This document shows, piece by piece, positions 17,064 to 24,965 of a stretch of 64,000 nucleotides of DNA (position 1 is its first letter; every line of letters begins with the position of its first letter). The DNA lies in NCBI GenBank assembly GCA_934754415.1, contig CAKVIS010000001.1, forward strand, positions 56,794 through 120,793. The letters run 5' to 3'. The stretch comes from an uncultured Bulleidia sp. (GTDB lineage Bacteria > Bacillota_I > Bacilli_A > Erysipelotrichales > Erysipelotrichaceae). Both the position numbers and the translations under genes were made by a program. A model generated the notes under the pieces. It had not been told where the DNA came from, did no database searches, and saw nothing but the letters and a program-made list of their open reading frames with translations.

Positions 17064-18542
17064 ATGGCTGTTAAGGCAAGTGCTTTAATCAGCCTTATCC
17101 GAGTTGATGATGGTGCTAAGGGTGACAGAGGACCACAAGGCGCTACAGGTTCCCCGGGAAAAGACGGTACATCCGTCACTATCACTAGCCAAGCTATTAC
17201 TTATCAAGCTAGTTCGAGTGGTACAACTGTTCCAACCGGCACTTGGGTAGCTAATCCTCCATCAGTTGCTAAAGGCCAGTACCTTTGGACTAGAACTGTG
17301 GTGAATTACTCAGATGGCAAGAAGACAACTGCTTACTCTGTAGGCTATCAAGGTACTAATGGTCAGAATGGTCAAAATGGAAGTCCCGGACGTGGTGTGA
17401 AGTCTACTGAGATTACTTATCAAATCTGGGCTAACGGCACTTCAACTCCTAATGGTACCTGGACTACAACCGTTCCAGACACAACCGCCGACAAGCCTTA
17501 TTTATGGACTAGAACTGTAATTACGTATACCGACAATACGAAGAGCACGTCATATTCTGTAGGCAGCACGCTAAAGGGCGTGAATGTTGGGGGAAGGAAT
17601 TTAATTCTTAAAAGTAAGGATTTATCTTCATTTCTGAACGAATCGTCAGCAAATGTTCAATTTTCGTCAGGTGTTTTTAAAAGATTAAACACAAATGATG
17701 GCTCCGCATATGGCATTTACTATTTTTATACTCCGGTGCTACAAAATACAGTTTATACGGCATCCATAAACATTAAAAATATAAATGGAACAATAGGATT
17801 TGGTATTGGTGGAAACAATGGTTGGAGAGATATTGTTCAAACATCTTTTACAACTAATGGTGTTCACACGTTAACTTTTAAAACAACAAGTAATCATTCT
17901 AAAATTAGATTTTATGTGTTTAGTGTACATGCAAACACAACTTGTACACTCTCTGAAGCTAAACTCGAACTCGGCAACGTTGCTACAGACTGGACACCAG
18001 CTCCTGAGGATGTGGATGCAGATATAAATTCTGTAAACAACGCTGCATCTGTTGCACAAGACACAGCTAATAAAGCCATGAACAATGCTATACAGGCACA
18101 AGGAATATCTGCCGATGCTTTTAATAAAGCTAACCAAGCTCAGTCAAGTGCTAACGCTGCATCTAATAAAGCTGAAACAGCTATCACATCAAGTAAAGAG
18201 GCTCAGTCTTTAGCTACGCAAGCTCAGTCCTTAGCAAATAAAGCTAACAGTGATGCCTACAATGCAATGGAGGCTATTAAGGCACAAAACCAAGTGTTCT
18301 ACGCTGATAGTACCGGTGCTCATATTCGAAAAGCCGGAACAAACAACGAAACACGAGTAGTTGCCGATGGCGTAGAAATCATTGCAGATAATACAAAGGT
18401 TGCTGAATTTACGAAAACTCAGGGAAGAGTGTCAAACTTAGTAGCCGATAAATTCTTATACGTTGGAGCCCACCGACTGGAGAAATTTACTCAAGACGGT
18501 GAGGTTGGAACAGGGTTCTTCTGGACAGGAGGAGCCTTTTAA
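17064..18542 (+). CDS. Tail fibre protein with collagen-like and coiled-coil segments
   Basis: The 492-residue protein starts two bases after its neighbour. Residues about 16-33 are collagen-like (GAKGDRGPQGATGSPGKDG). Two modules homologous to those of the preceding gene follow (about 35-168), then a LKGVNVGGRNLILKSKD domain that may bind carbohydrate. Next is a long Ala/Gln-rich coiled coil with repeated AQS and KAN units (about 315-405). The C-terminal domain ends GTGFFWTGGAF. The pattern of collagen, modules and trimerising coil fits a trimeric receptor-binding fibre. It is separated from the next gene by an AAAGGAGG ribosome binding site. Confidence 0.78.
   Translation: MAVKASALISLIRVDDGAKGDRGPQGATGSPGKDGTSVTITSQAITYQASSSGTTVPTGTWVANPPSVAKGQYLWTRTVVNYSDGKKTTAYSVGYQGTNGQNGQNGSPGRGVKSTEITYQIWANGTSTPNGTWTTTVPDTTADKPYLWTRTVITYTDNTKSTSYSVGSTLKGVNVGGRNLILKSKDLSSFLNESSANVQFSSGVFKRLNTNDGSAYGIYYFYTPVLQNTVYTASINIKNINGTIGFGIGGNNGWRDIVQTSFTTNGVHTLTFKTTSNHSKIRFYVFSVHANTTCTLSEAKLELGNVATDWTPAPEDVDADINSVNNAASVAQDTANKAMNNAIQAQGISADAFNKANQAQSSANAASNKAETAITSSKEAQSLATQAQSLANKANSDAYNAMEAIKAQNQVFYADSTGAHIRKAGTNNETRVVADGVEIIADNTKVAEFTKTQGRVSNLVADKFLYVGAHRLEKFTQDGEVGTGFFWTGGAF
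17166..17573 (+). repeat. Two further copies of the fibre module
   Basis: Units start near 17166 and 17394. The first retains TSVTITSQAITYQ and GQYLWTRTVVNYSDGK; the second is more diverged (STEITYQIW, PYLWTRTVITYTDN). Both are homologous to the units at 16381-16806. Confidence 0.8.
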
Positions 18543-18560
18543 TATTTAAAGGAGGACTAA

Positions 18561-20408
18561 ATGGCAAATTTTAGTGTATCTAGTGGCATTAACGAGCCTT
18601 ATTCATCGAACGGTCTGGGAGCTTCGGCTTCTGGTTCCGTTTGGCAGGGTGCACAGTCAATACAGGGTAACTACACTGACGTTGGTTGGTCAATTTCTGC
18701 ATGGCTGAAAGAAGAGGATGGTTATACCTGGGGCGGTGCCACACGTGATGACATCGGTACCTGTCGAATGGTTATCAATGGATCTGTTGCTGGTTCGTTC
18801 AAAATGGCACTTAAGACTGGTGCAGGTCCAGGAACAGGTTTAGGATCCAGCAGTGGAAGTATCAGAATCTACCATAACTCAGATGGTACAAAATCAATCG
18901 GTGCATATATTGACTTTGTTCAGGGTGAAAGTGACATGCACGTCAGTTCCACATCCAGTGGAGCTCAGACAATCACACTCACTACTATTCCTAGAGCAAG
19001 TGTGCCGACTGTATCAAAAGCAACAGCAGATGCCGGTAGTCAGATAACAGTTTATACAAATAAAAAGGCAAGTTTTACTCACACAATCACTTATGCAATA
19101 GGCAGCGCAAGCGGAACCATTGGAACTGGAGTTGTTGATAGCGTTAACTGGACTATTCCAAAAGACTTACTCAAGCAATTCACAACATCAGCTACTGGCA
19201 GTTGTACAATTTCCTGTACGACTTATAACGGCAGCACAAAAATTGGTGACACAAAGACTTGTAAGTTGAATATTTCAGTACCTACCGATGCATATCCATT
19301 GGCTAGTATTTCCTCAATTGTCGAGAACAATACTTATGTAAAAAATAAGAATGCATCAATCACAGTGCAGACTATTTCCGACAAAACGGTGAATGTTACA
19401 GCAGGCGGACAGTATGGAGCTACTATCAACTCCATAACAGTAGCAAATGGCGCTTCGACAGGTAAACTAACAGCCAGTGGTTCTGTACGAATGACTGGTT
19501 TAAGTAGTGGCACATATACGATGTCTGTTACTGACTCACGTGGAATTACACAAACAGTCACATCTACTCAGACATATTATTCTTATCGTGCTCCTCAGAT
19601 TACCGGTGTAACATGTTCAAGAACAACTCAAACAAGTTCTAAAGGCACGTTATCCATTACAGGAATATATTCCAACATCTTAAGCAATGTCGTGTCCATC
19701 AGCATTAAACGTGCAGATCAGACAGCGGTGAGTTTGTCACCTACATATAAGAACACTGATTGGAGCACATCAAAAGCCTATACAGATTTGGTTTATAACA
19801 ATGCATACGGTTGGACTATTACAGTCGGAGATAGTTTTGGACAGTTTGCTACAACAACGTTTGTACTGTCAGCATCTCAACCAGTGTTGTTTTTGGGAAA
19901 AACGTTAGCAAGGATTGCTGGAAAACTATTCTGCCAAAATCTTGATGTTGGTGGAAAAAGTTTGCTAGATAGGACTTATCCGGTAGGCTCAATCTATATC
20001 ACCATTAGTGACAGCTTTAATCCAGCTACTCAGTTTGGCGGAACATGGTCCAAGATTGCTGAAGGACAGTGCTTAATTCAGTCTGGAAATACATACGCAT
20101 TAGGAAGCACTGGAGGGGAAGCAACACACACGCTTACAACTGGCGAAATGCCTAATCATGATCATAATCTGCGTATGTATCTCTTTAATGGCAGCAAGAA
20201 CTACGGAACCAAATACGGGCTAGCCGTTAACGCAGGCGATGGTCGTCCTGGTGGTGGTGGGCTTGGGAACTGGTGGAATTCTTATTCTTGGGAAAATACC
20301 ACGGACTCAGAAATTAAAGGCACTCACATCGAGAAAACGGGAAGCGGTCTTGCACATAACAATATGCAGCCATACCTTGCAGTGAATATATGGAAGCGAA
20401 CAGCATAA
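18561..20408 (+). CDS. DUF859-type phage structural / fibre protein
   Basis: The 615-residue protein starts MANFSVSSGINEPYSSNG and has a jelly-roll-like N-terminal domain with GSVWQGAQSIQGNYTDVGWS, as in DUF859 siphophage minor structural proteins. The middle holds repeated beta domains. The C-terminus carries YPVGSIYITISDSFNPATQF, GGTWSKIAEGQ, ATHTLTTGEMPNHDHNL and MQPYLAVNIWKRTA. These are the hallmarks of the phage collar/fibre-tip domain of short tail fibres, where the HDH residues bind metal in related proteins. It probably forms the distal fibre tip and recognises the host surface. Confidence 0.82.
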   Translation: MANFSVSSGINEPYSSNGLGASASGSVWQGAQSIQGNYTDVGWSISAWLKEEDGYTWGGATRDDIGTCRMVINGSVAGSFKMALKTGAGPGTGLGSSSGSIRIYHNSDGTKSIGAYIDFVQGESDMHVSSTSSGAQTITLTTIPRASVPTVSKATADAGSQITVYTNKKASFTHTITYAIGSASGTIGTGVVDSVNWTIPKDLLKQFTTSATGSCTISCTTYNGSTKIGDTKTCKLNISVPTDAYPLASISSIVENNTYVKNKNASITVQTISDKTVNVTAGGQYGATINSITVANGASTGKLTASGSVRMTGLSSGTYTMSVTDSRGITQTVTSTQTYYSYRAPQITGVTCSRTTQTSSKGTLSITGIYSNILSNVVSISIKRADQTAVSLSPTYKNTDWSTSKAYTDLVYNNAYGWTITVGDSFGQFATTTFVLSASQPVLFLGKTLARIAGKLFCQNLDVGGKSLLDRTYPVGSIYITISDSFNPATQFGGTWSKIAEGQCLIQSGNTYALGSTGGEATHTLTTGEMPNHDHNLRMYLFNGSKNYGTKYGLAVNAGDGRPGGGGLGNWWNSYSWENTTDSEIKGTHIEKTGSGLAHNNMQPYLAVNIWKRTA

Positions 20409-20423
20409 GGAGGATATAAGAAA

Positions 20424-20819
20424 ATGAGTGGTAAATTAGTTTTAAAAGATGAAACAGAATTAGAAATCAAAGAATTTGAGTCAAAAGATTCAGAAATTAA
20501 GATCACACTTCTGGATATGAACTACCAGAAATCAATTGACACTTTAACAACAGAGCAGGTATCTGATGTAAAAATTCTGAATGAATTAGGTGAAACAGTG
20601 CTAACTGCTAAAGACCATGTTCTAGGAGATAGCATTTCTGTTAATTCAAAAGAAAACACAGTTGAAGTAACACTTACAGTCAAGGAAACAAGAGAAGCTG
20701 TGATAGATGCGACTAAAGCAATCCAGACATTGCAGAGCACTTCAGCACAGAATCAGGCAGACATTGATGCCATCAATGAAGCTATTGCTTCACTTGCTGA
20801 AATCGTAGGGGGAGAATAA
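20424..20819 (+). CDS. Small tail-associated protein, unknown
   Basis: The 131-residue acidic protein has a beta-rich first half (MSGKLVLKDETELEIKEFES) and a C-terminal coiled coil with TLQSTSAQNQADIDAINEAI. Such proteins commonly sit between the last fibre gene and the XkdX/CD1375-like micro-gene in Bacillota prophages. The coil suggests trimerisation or a fibre chaperone role. I cannot name a specific family. An AAGGAGG ribosome binding site precedes the start. Confidence 0.75.
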   Translation: MSGKLVLKDETELEIKEFESKDSEIKITLLDMNYQKSIDTLTTEQVSDVKILNELGETVLTAKDHVLGDSISVNSKENTVEVTLTVKETREAVIDATKAIQTLQSTSAQNQADIDAINEAIASLAEIVGGE

Positions 20820-20821
20820 TC

Positions 20822-20926
20822 ATGGTTAAATGGTATGTTAGACAGATCAAAATGAATCGCATGACTTTAGATGATGTGCCTAAGAGATGGCATGATGCAG
20901 TGCAAGAAGAATTAGAGAAAAATTAA
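20822..20926 (+). CDS. CD1375/XkdX-like small phage protein
   Basis: This 34-residue gene starts at ATG 20822, two bases after the previous stop, with a GGGGGAG ribosome binding site. The peptide MVKWYVRQIK...DDVPKRW matches the pattern of the very short XkdX/CD1375-type proteins found between tail-fibre and lysis genes: an aromatic and basic start, then a helix with a DVP motif. Function is unknown; a minor tail role has been suggested for the family. A strong hairpin begins at its stop codon. Confidence 0.75.
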   Translation: MVKWYVRQIKMNRMTLDDVPKRWHDAVQEELEKN

Positions 20927-20970
20927 ATTAAAAGCAGAGATAAAAATACTCTCTGCTTTTAATTTTAAAA
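20926..20970 (+). terminator. Hairpin / terminator between tail and lysis genes
   Basis: AATTAAAAGCAGAG (20926-20939) pairs perfectly with CTCTGCTTTTAATT (20951-20964) around an 11-base loop. A short T-rich run lies in the 3' arm and after it. It may partly stop transcription between tail and lysis genes or stabilise the upstream mRNA. Confidence 0.65.
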
Positions 20971-20988
20971 AGAAAGAAGGAGAATAAA

Positions 20989-21909
20989 ATGTCAAAAATT
21001 GAATCAGCAGTAACTTGGATTAGTGGAATTGCAAAAGATGATTCTCACGGGTATGACCAGATTGATAGGTGGTGCGAATACGGTGACTATGACTGCTCAA
21101 GCTTGGTTATTTCTGCATACGAACAGGCAGGTGTACCAGTTAAAACAAATGGCGCAACTTACACAGGAAATATGTATCAAGTATTTCTGAAATGTGGATT
21201 TAAAGACGTATCAACATCTGTTAACACATCTACAGGAGCAGGATTGCAGAGAGGTGATGTTTTATTAAATCATGTACACCACACTGCCATGTATGTTGGA
21301 AATGGAAGGCTTGTAGAAGCACAGTGGAGTGAAAATCAATCCGCTTATGGATATGCTGGAGATCAAACAGGCGAAGAAATCTGGGAAAGAAGCTACTATA
21401 ACTATCCTTGGGATTGCGTGTTGAGATATTGTGGCGATAACACAGTACCATCTCAGACAAACGGGAAAATCAATGTTGCACACCAAGTTTGTTCACAGGG
21501 AATCGGATGGAACTCAGAGGTGGTTAACTGGAACAGCCATGACGAAAACGGTTTTAGCGGATATATTGGAAAGCCAATGGTTGCGTTCCGTGCTTGCACT
21601 ATTGGAGATGATGACAGCATTTGCGGTAGATTAACTTACCGTGCACACGTATTAGGCGGTGGCTGGTATCCTTGGAGAACCGACTACGGAAAAGACAACG
21701 CAGGAGATACGTTTGCAGGAGATGGAGCTAATCAGATTGATGGATTGCAGATGACTATCGAAGGCGTATCTGGAAAGAAAACAAAGTATAGAGTTCATAC
21801 TATCAATCATGGATGGCTTCCGTGGGTGACAGAATACGGTGACGGTAATGATGGCTATGCAGGCTGGTACGGAGATCCAATTGATGCCGTACAGGTGGAG
21901 ATTATTTAA
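20989..21909 (+). CDS. Endolysin: NlpC/P60-type peptidase with ChW wall-binding repeats
   Basis: The 306-residue lysin has an N-terminal cysteine-peptidase domain. The nucleophile lies in YGDYDCSSLVISAYEQAG (Cys near residue 36) and the catalytic His in NHVHHTAMYVGNG (near 99). It should cleave peptidoglycan stem peptides. Residues about 165-306 contain three ChW-like (hydrophobic-W) repeats: QGIGWNSEVVNWN, YRAHVLGGGWYPWRTDYG and YRVHTINHGWLPWVTEYG. These are expected to bind the cell wall. There is no signal peptide, so release depends on the holin just downstream. Confidence 0.9.
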   Translation: MSKIESAVTWISGIAKDDSHGYDQIDRWCEYGDYDCSSLVISAYEQAGVPVKTNGATYTGNMYQVFLKCGFKDVSTSVNTSTGAGLQRGDVLLNHVHHTAMYVGNGRLVEAQWSENQSAYGYAGDQTGEEIWERSYYNYPWDCVLRYCGDNTVPSQTNGKINVAHQVCSQGIGWNSEVVNWNSHDENGFSGYIGKPMVAFRACTIGDDDSICGRLTYRAHVLGGGWYPWRTDYGKDNAGDTFAGDGANQIDGLQMTIEGVSGKKTKYRVHTINHGWLPWVTEYGDGNDGYAGWYGDPIDAVQVEII

Positions 21910-21911
21910 TC

Positions 21912-22232
21912 ATGCAGACAATCTTACTTACATTATTGAGTGCACTTCTAGGTTCTGGATTCATGGGATTTATCCAATTTCTTATCACACGACATGACAA
22001 CAAAAACAGCAAAGAAGATGCACGTATCGAAGCAATCGCTAGTGCTGTCAGAGGATTGGATCATGACAGACTTTACTATTTAGCAGAGAAATATATCGCT
22101 AAAGGTGAAATAACAACAGACGAATTTAACAATCTGTCAGAGTACATTTACAAACCTTACAAGCAGTTAGGCGGAAATGGTACAGGTGACAGACTTATGA
22201 CACAGGTTAAAGAATTGCCGTTTAAAGGCTAA
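21912..22232 (+). CDS. Small membrane protein of lysis cassette
   Basis: The 106-residue protein has one N-terminal transmembrane helix (about residues 3-25, LLTLLSALLGSGFMGFIQFL). A charged cytoplasmic helical domain follows, containing DDARIE-like and LAEKYIAKGEITTDEFNNLS segments. Genes of this shape are common beside holins in Bacillota prophages and may act as a second holin, antiholin or spanin-like factor. It begins two bases after the endolysin stop. The precise role cannot be read from sequence. Confidence 0.72.
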   Translation: MQTILLTLLSALLGSGFMGFIQFLITRHDNKNSKEDARIEAIASAVRGLDHDRLYYLAEKYIAKGEITTDEFNNLSEYIYKPYKQLGGNGTGDRLMTQVKELPFKG

Positions 22233-22245
22233 AGGAGAAAAGAAA

Positions 22246-22458
22246 ATGAAATTGCCAGATAAGATTTACAAAACATTAAAATGGGTATTAGGTGTATGCG
22301 TAGCGCCTACAATCGCACTGATTACAGGATTAGGAAAGCTATACAACTTTGATGTGACTTACATTGTAGGCACAATTTCTTTGGTAGCAACATTTTTATC
22401 AGCTATCTTTGGCGTATCCATGGCTACCTATAAATCTGGTACTAAATCTGATGAGTAA
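22246..22458 (+). CDS. Phage holin
   Basis: The 70-residue protein starts MKLPDKIYKTLKWVLGVCVA and has two transmembrane helices (about 11-30 and 38-59) with short charged ends and a polar C-terminus. This is the architecture of class II holins of Bacillota phages. It should form membrane lesions that release the endolysin at the end of the lytic cycle. An AAAGGAG ribosome binding site precedes it, and its end overlaps the downstream HTH gene by eight bases. Confidence 0.85.
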   Translation: MKLPDKIYKTLKWVLGVCVAPTIALITGLGKLYNFDVTYIVGTISLVATFLSAIFGVSMATYKSGTKSDE

Positions 22459-22717
22459 GCAAATTCTTTGGAATAAGCTTATTCTGGAAGAATTTATTGA
22501 TCTTGCATCTTTAACAGAAGATGAAGAGCACATTATCAGATTAAGAGTGGCAGGTTATACTAATGAACAGATAGCTTTGAAACTTGGGCTAAGCAGAAGT
22601 ACAGTAAACAGATATACAAAACGATTAAAGCAAAAGTACGATAACGTTGAAAAATATTCAGCTTTACTTCCACCAAGAAAGAAAAACGCAAAAGAATTAT
22701 TTGCAGATGAGCAGTAG
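22451..22717 (+). CDS. Small HTH protein, sigma region 4 / LuxR-like
   Basis: From ATG 22451 the product has 88 residues and contains a clear helix-turn-helix: LTEDEEHIIRLRVAGYTNEQIALKLGLS then RSTVNRYTKRLKQKY. This resembles sigma-70 region 4 or LuxR-type recognition helices. It overlaps the holin stop codon, so translation is probably coupled. Regulators of late transcription are sometimes of this type, but here it sits at the end of the lysis operon. It could control the cassette at 22858, whose promoter lies just downstream. Function is inferred. Confidence 0.75.
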   Translation: MSKQILWNKLILEEFIDLASLTEDEEHIIRLRVAGYTNEQIALKLGLSRSTVNRYTKRLKQKYDNVEKYSALLPPRKKNAKELFADEQ

Positions 22718-22750
22718 TTTCTCTTTTGAGAAGCTACTCTCTTTTTTTTT
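22713..22750 (+). terminator. Strong intrinsic terminator ending the late operon
   Basis: AGTAGTTTCTC (22713-22723) pairs with GAGAAGCTACT (22728-22738) around TTTT, with one G-U pair, and is followed by a run of about ten Ts. It overlaps the HTH gene stop codon. Confidence 0.88.
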
Positions 22751-22787
22751 GCTATATTCTTCAAAGCGGTCCTTTTTTAAGGCTTTA

Positions 22788-22816
22788 TTGGCACTTATGT
22801 GAGCCCAATTTATAGA
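22788..22816 (+). promoter_or_regulatory. Promoter of the post-lysis cassette
   Basis: TTGGCA (22788-22793) and TATAGA (22811-22816) are separated by exactly 17 bases and lie 42 bases before the start of the next gene. With the terminator at 22713-22750 just upstream, the five genes downstream form their own transcription unit. Confidence 0.65.
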
Positions 22817-22857
22817 CATTCAAAGCAATAATAGTGTTGTAAAGAGGAACACATAGT

Positions 22858-23235
22858 ATGATGAACAATTATCAGAATTTCAATCCATACAGTGGTGGAT
22901 ATGCATATGCAAATCCTTACAATCCAGTTCAGCAAAAGCAAACTATAGCAAAAGTGAACGGAAAGAATGGCGCTGATATGTATCAACTGCCTCCAAATTC
23001 CGAAGCACTTTTACTAGATGAAACAGCACCTATTGTTTGGCTGATTCAAACGGATAGTGCTGGGTACAAAACAGCAACAGCGTTTGATCTTGTTGCTCAC
23101 AAGGAAGCACCACAAGCAACTATTCAAGATTTGATGGAGCGAGTGGAAGCACTAGAAAGGGAGGTTAAATCAAATAATGGTAAATCCAATTCTAGAAAGG
23201 TTGAGCCAAAGCAGACAGCAAGCTCAACAGAATAA
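22858..23235 (+). CDS. Unknown phage cassette protein, Tyr/Asn-rich N-terminus
   Basis: The 125-residue protein starts with a Tyr/Asn/Pro-rich segment (NYQNFNPYSGGYAYANPYNP). A conserved-looking core follows, VNGKNGADMYQLPPNSEALL, then APIVWLIQTDSAGYKT and a C-terminal coiled coil with LMERVEALEREVK. Proteins with this core recur in gut-bacterium phages as far as I can recall; their function is unknown to me. It overlaps the next gene by 59 bases in another frame. An AGAGGAAC sequence upstream is the likely ribosome binding site. A virion-associated role is inference. Confidence 0.8.
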   Translation: MMNNYQNFNPYSGGYAYANPYNPVQQKQTIAKVNGKNGADMYQLPPNSEALLLDETAPIVWLIQTDSAGYKTATAFDLVAHKEAPQATIQDLMERVEALEREVKSNNGKSNSRKVEPKQTASSTE

Positions 23236-23410
23236 TGTTCCAAGAAATCCATTGGAATTAAAACAACAGTTTGACAGATTCCGGCAGGAAATGGCAGGTA
23301 AGAATCCACAAGAGATAGTAATGGGGTTACTTTCCAGTGGAAAGATGTCTCAACAGCAATTTGAACAGTTGAAGAGACAGGCACAGGAACTTCAAAAGTT
23401 CCTTAAATAA
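23177..23410 (+). CDS. Unknown phage cassette protein, Gln-rich helical
   Basis: The 77-residue protein starts inside the end of its neighbour (GGGAGG ribosome binding site near 23159) and has a Gln-rich helical sequence: LERLSQSRQQAQQNN then SSGKMSQQQFEQLKRQ. No domain is recognised. Its size and composition suggest a small structural or chaperone-like helical protein that works with the two neighbours. The 59-base overlap with a good internal ribosome binding site argues that both frames are real. Confidence 0.72.
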   Translation: MVNPILERLSQSRQQAQQNNVPRNPLELKQQFDRFRQEMAGKNPQEIVMGLLSSGKMSQQQFEQLKRQAQELQKFLK

Positions 23411-23499
23411 GATTGATGTTATCGAAACAATAATTTTTATTGGGTGTACAACGGTGAAATAAATTGTTTCTTAGCATAGAAATTGGGAGAAAAAATAAC

Positions 23500-24120
23500 A
23501 TGACAGATTATTCATTATCTGATGTTGCTTCTGTAGTCAGAGGCAATGACGGCTACGGTGATTTTGGAAACGGTAGCTGGTGGATCATTGTATTATTCCT
23601 GTTTGCCTTTATGGGTGGAGGCTTTGGAATGCGTGGCAATGGTCCAAATGGCGAACCCGTCACAGAGGCTGGATTGTGTAATGCAATGAATTTCAATGGT
23701 TTACAGAACGATGTAGGAAGACTATCCGATAAGGAAGATTTGCATATGATGCAGATTTCCCAGGGGATGTCTAGCCTTGGGTATGAAAACCTTAGAAACT
23801 TTGCAGATACACAGGCAGCTATCAAAGATGGCAACTATGCAATGTCAGCACAGTTAGCTGATTGTTGCTGCAAGACCCAGAGAGCTATTGATGGAGTAAA
23901 TTACAACGCTGCTATCAATACTGCTGCTATTAACAAAAATATTGACGATAAGTTTGCAGCACTTGAAAAAGCAGGCTTACAGCAGACTATCAATGCACAG
24001 GCAGCACGTATTCAGCAGTTAGAATTAGCTCAGCAAATGGCAACTGTAGTTCGTTATCCAACAGGTTACACATATTCTGCTGGACAGTCTCCTTTCTGCG
24101 GAAACTGCGGAAACATTTAA
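23500..24120 (+). CDS. Unknown phage cassette protein with TM helix and Cys triplet
   Basis: From ATG 23500 (GGGAGA upstream) the 206-residue product has a Gly/aromatic-rich start and one transmembrane helix (residues 27-39, SWWIIVLFLFAFMGGG begins at 26). A Gly-rich linker, a long helical region with the triple cysteine DCCCKTQ (122-124), and an IQQLELAQQM coil follow. The tail contains VVRYPTGYTYSAGQSPFCGN and CxxC (200-203). The cysteines suggest metal binding or disulphide cross-linking. I recall similar proteins in gut phages, always uncharacterised. No enzymatic motif is seen. Confidence 0.8.
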   Translation: MTDYSLSDVASVVRGNDGYGDFGNGSWWIIVLFLFAFMGGGFGMRGNGPNGEPVTEAGLCNAMNFNGLQNDVGRLSDKEDLHMMQISQGMSSLGYENLRNFADTQAAIKDGNYAMSAQLADCCCKTQRAIDGVNYNAAINTAAINKNIDDKFAALEKAGLQQTINAQAARIQQLELAQQMATVVRYPTGYTYSAGQSPFCGNCGNI

Positions 24121-24147
24121 ATAGAACGTATCTAGTACGTCAAAACA

Positions 24148-24173
24148 GGGTGGCATACTAGCCACCCTTTATA
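24148..24173 (+). terminator. Terminator inside the post-lysis cassette
   Basis: GGGTGGC (24148-24154) pairs with GCCACCC (24161-24167) around a 6-base loop, followed by TTTAT. It may only partly terminate and so set the dose of the two downstream genes. Confidence 0.65.
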
Positions 24174-24193
24174 TAATAAGGAGAAGAATAAAT

Positions 24194-24604
24194 ATGATTG
24201 AAGGCTATTCAAATAACATTTCAGTGGGTTCAAATGCATTAGTGCCTCTTAATACGGTTTTTCGTAAAGGCACAACTGTTACAAAAAGTGGAGATGCGAC
24301 ACTAGCTTTGAATAAGTGTGGCATCTATGATGTGGCAGTAAACGCAACAGGTGTGGCAAATACGGGTGGAATCATGACATTACAGTTGATGGTTAACGGC
24401 ACAGCTGTTCCTAACGCATTTGCTTCTGTTACTGCAGCCGATACAACTTCTACGCATCCTCTGGCTTTTACAACAAAGGTTCAGGTTCCAACAACTTATA
24501 GAGAATGTTGCCCATGTTCACCAGCTTTCGACATTAAAGTTTTGAATGCTGGAGTAGATGCAACGTACTCTCTTGTTAACGTGTTAGTCACAAAGCTGGT
24601 ATAA
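24194..24604 (+). CDS. Beta-sandwich head-fibre / decoration-like protein
   Basis: The 136-residue protein reads as a compact beta sandwich: alternating hydrophobic strands, LALNKCGIYDVAVNATG, IMTLQLMVNGTAVP, a cysteine motif CCPC at 105-108, and the final VNVLVTKLV strand. The pattern resembles the TNF/C1q-like jelly rolls of BclA-type spore filaments and phage head fibres. In phages this fold decorates capsids or fibre tips, possibly mediating attachment to mucus or cell surfaces. The assignment rests on pattern only. A GGAGAAG ribosome binding site precedes it. Confidence 0.72.
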   Translation: MIEGYSNNISVGSNALVPLNTVFRKGTTVTKSGDATLALNKCGIYDVAVNATGVANTGGIMTLQLMVNGTAVPNAFASVTAADTTSTHPLAFTTKVQVPTTYRECCPCSPAFDIKVLNAGVDATYSLVNVLVTKLV

Positions 24605-24607
24605 GCC

Positions 24608-24889
24608 ATGATGGAATTGTTAGAAAAATTATCTGATTGGGCAGAAGATGAACTGTCTGATGTAACGAAATATACTGAAGAGTCAATGGAAGTAAAAGAA
24701 AAACATCCAGAACTTTCAGACACATTACAACAGATTGCGTCACAGGAAGAAAAACATTATGAGATGTTGATGAATTCTCTTGAAAATATAGCTGAGAAGA
24801 AAGAACTTTCATCTGATGAGAAAGCTGTATATTGCTTTATTAAAAAACGTCTTCAAAAGATGCATGAACGTGTAAAAAAGATGCTTTAA
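24608..24889 (+). CDS. Small helical protein, unknown (last prophage gene)
   Basis: The 93-residue, highly charged protein follows its neighbour by three bases. It is predicted to be all-helical, with ELLEKLSDWAEDELSDVTKY and a IASQEEKHYEMLMNSLENIA helix spaced like a ferritin-type E..H arrangement. No family is recognised with certainty. Its overlap-free but tight coupling to the beta-sandwich gene suggests the two act together. It is the last gene before tRNA-His. Confidence 0.75.
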   Translation: MMELLEKLSDWAEDELSDVTKYTEESMEVKEKHPELSDTLQQIASQEEKHYEMLMNSLENIAEKKELSSDEKAVYCFIKKRLQKMHERVKKML

Positions 24890-24933
24890 AAACAAGAAAG
24901 AACAAAATTTAGTTCCAATTTAGTGCCACGATA

Positions 24934-24965
24934 CAAAAAAAACCTTTATTTAAAGGCTTTTTTAA
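24934..24965. terminator. Bidirectional terminator between prophage end and tRNA-His
   Basis: CCTTTA (24943-24948) and TAAAGG (24951-24956) form a hairpin flanked by A8 on the left and T6 on the right. It therefore works for plus-strand phage transcripts and, on the minus strand, for tRNA-His. Confidence 0.75.
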
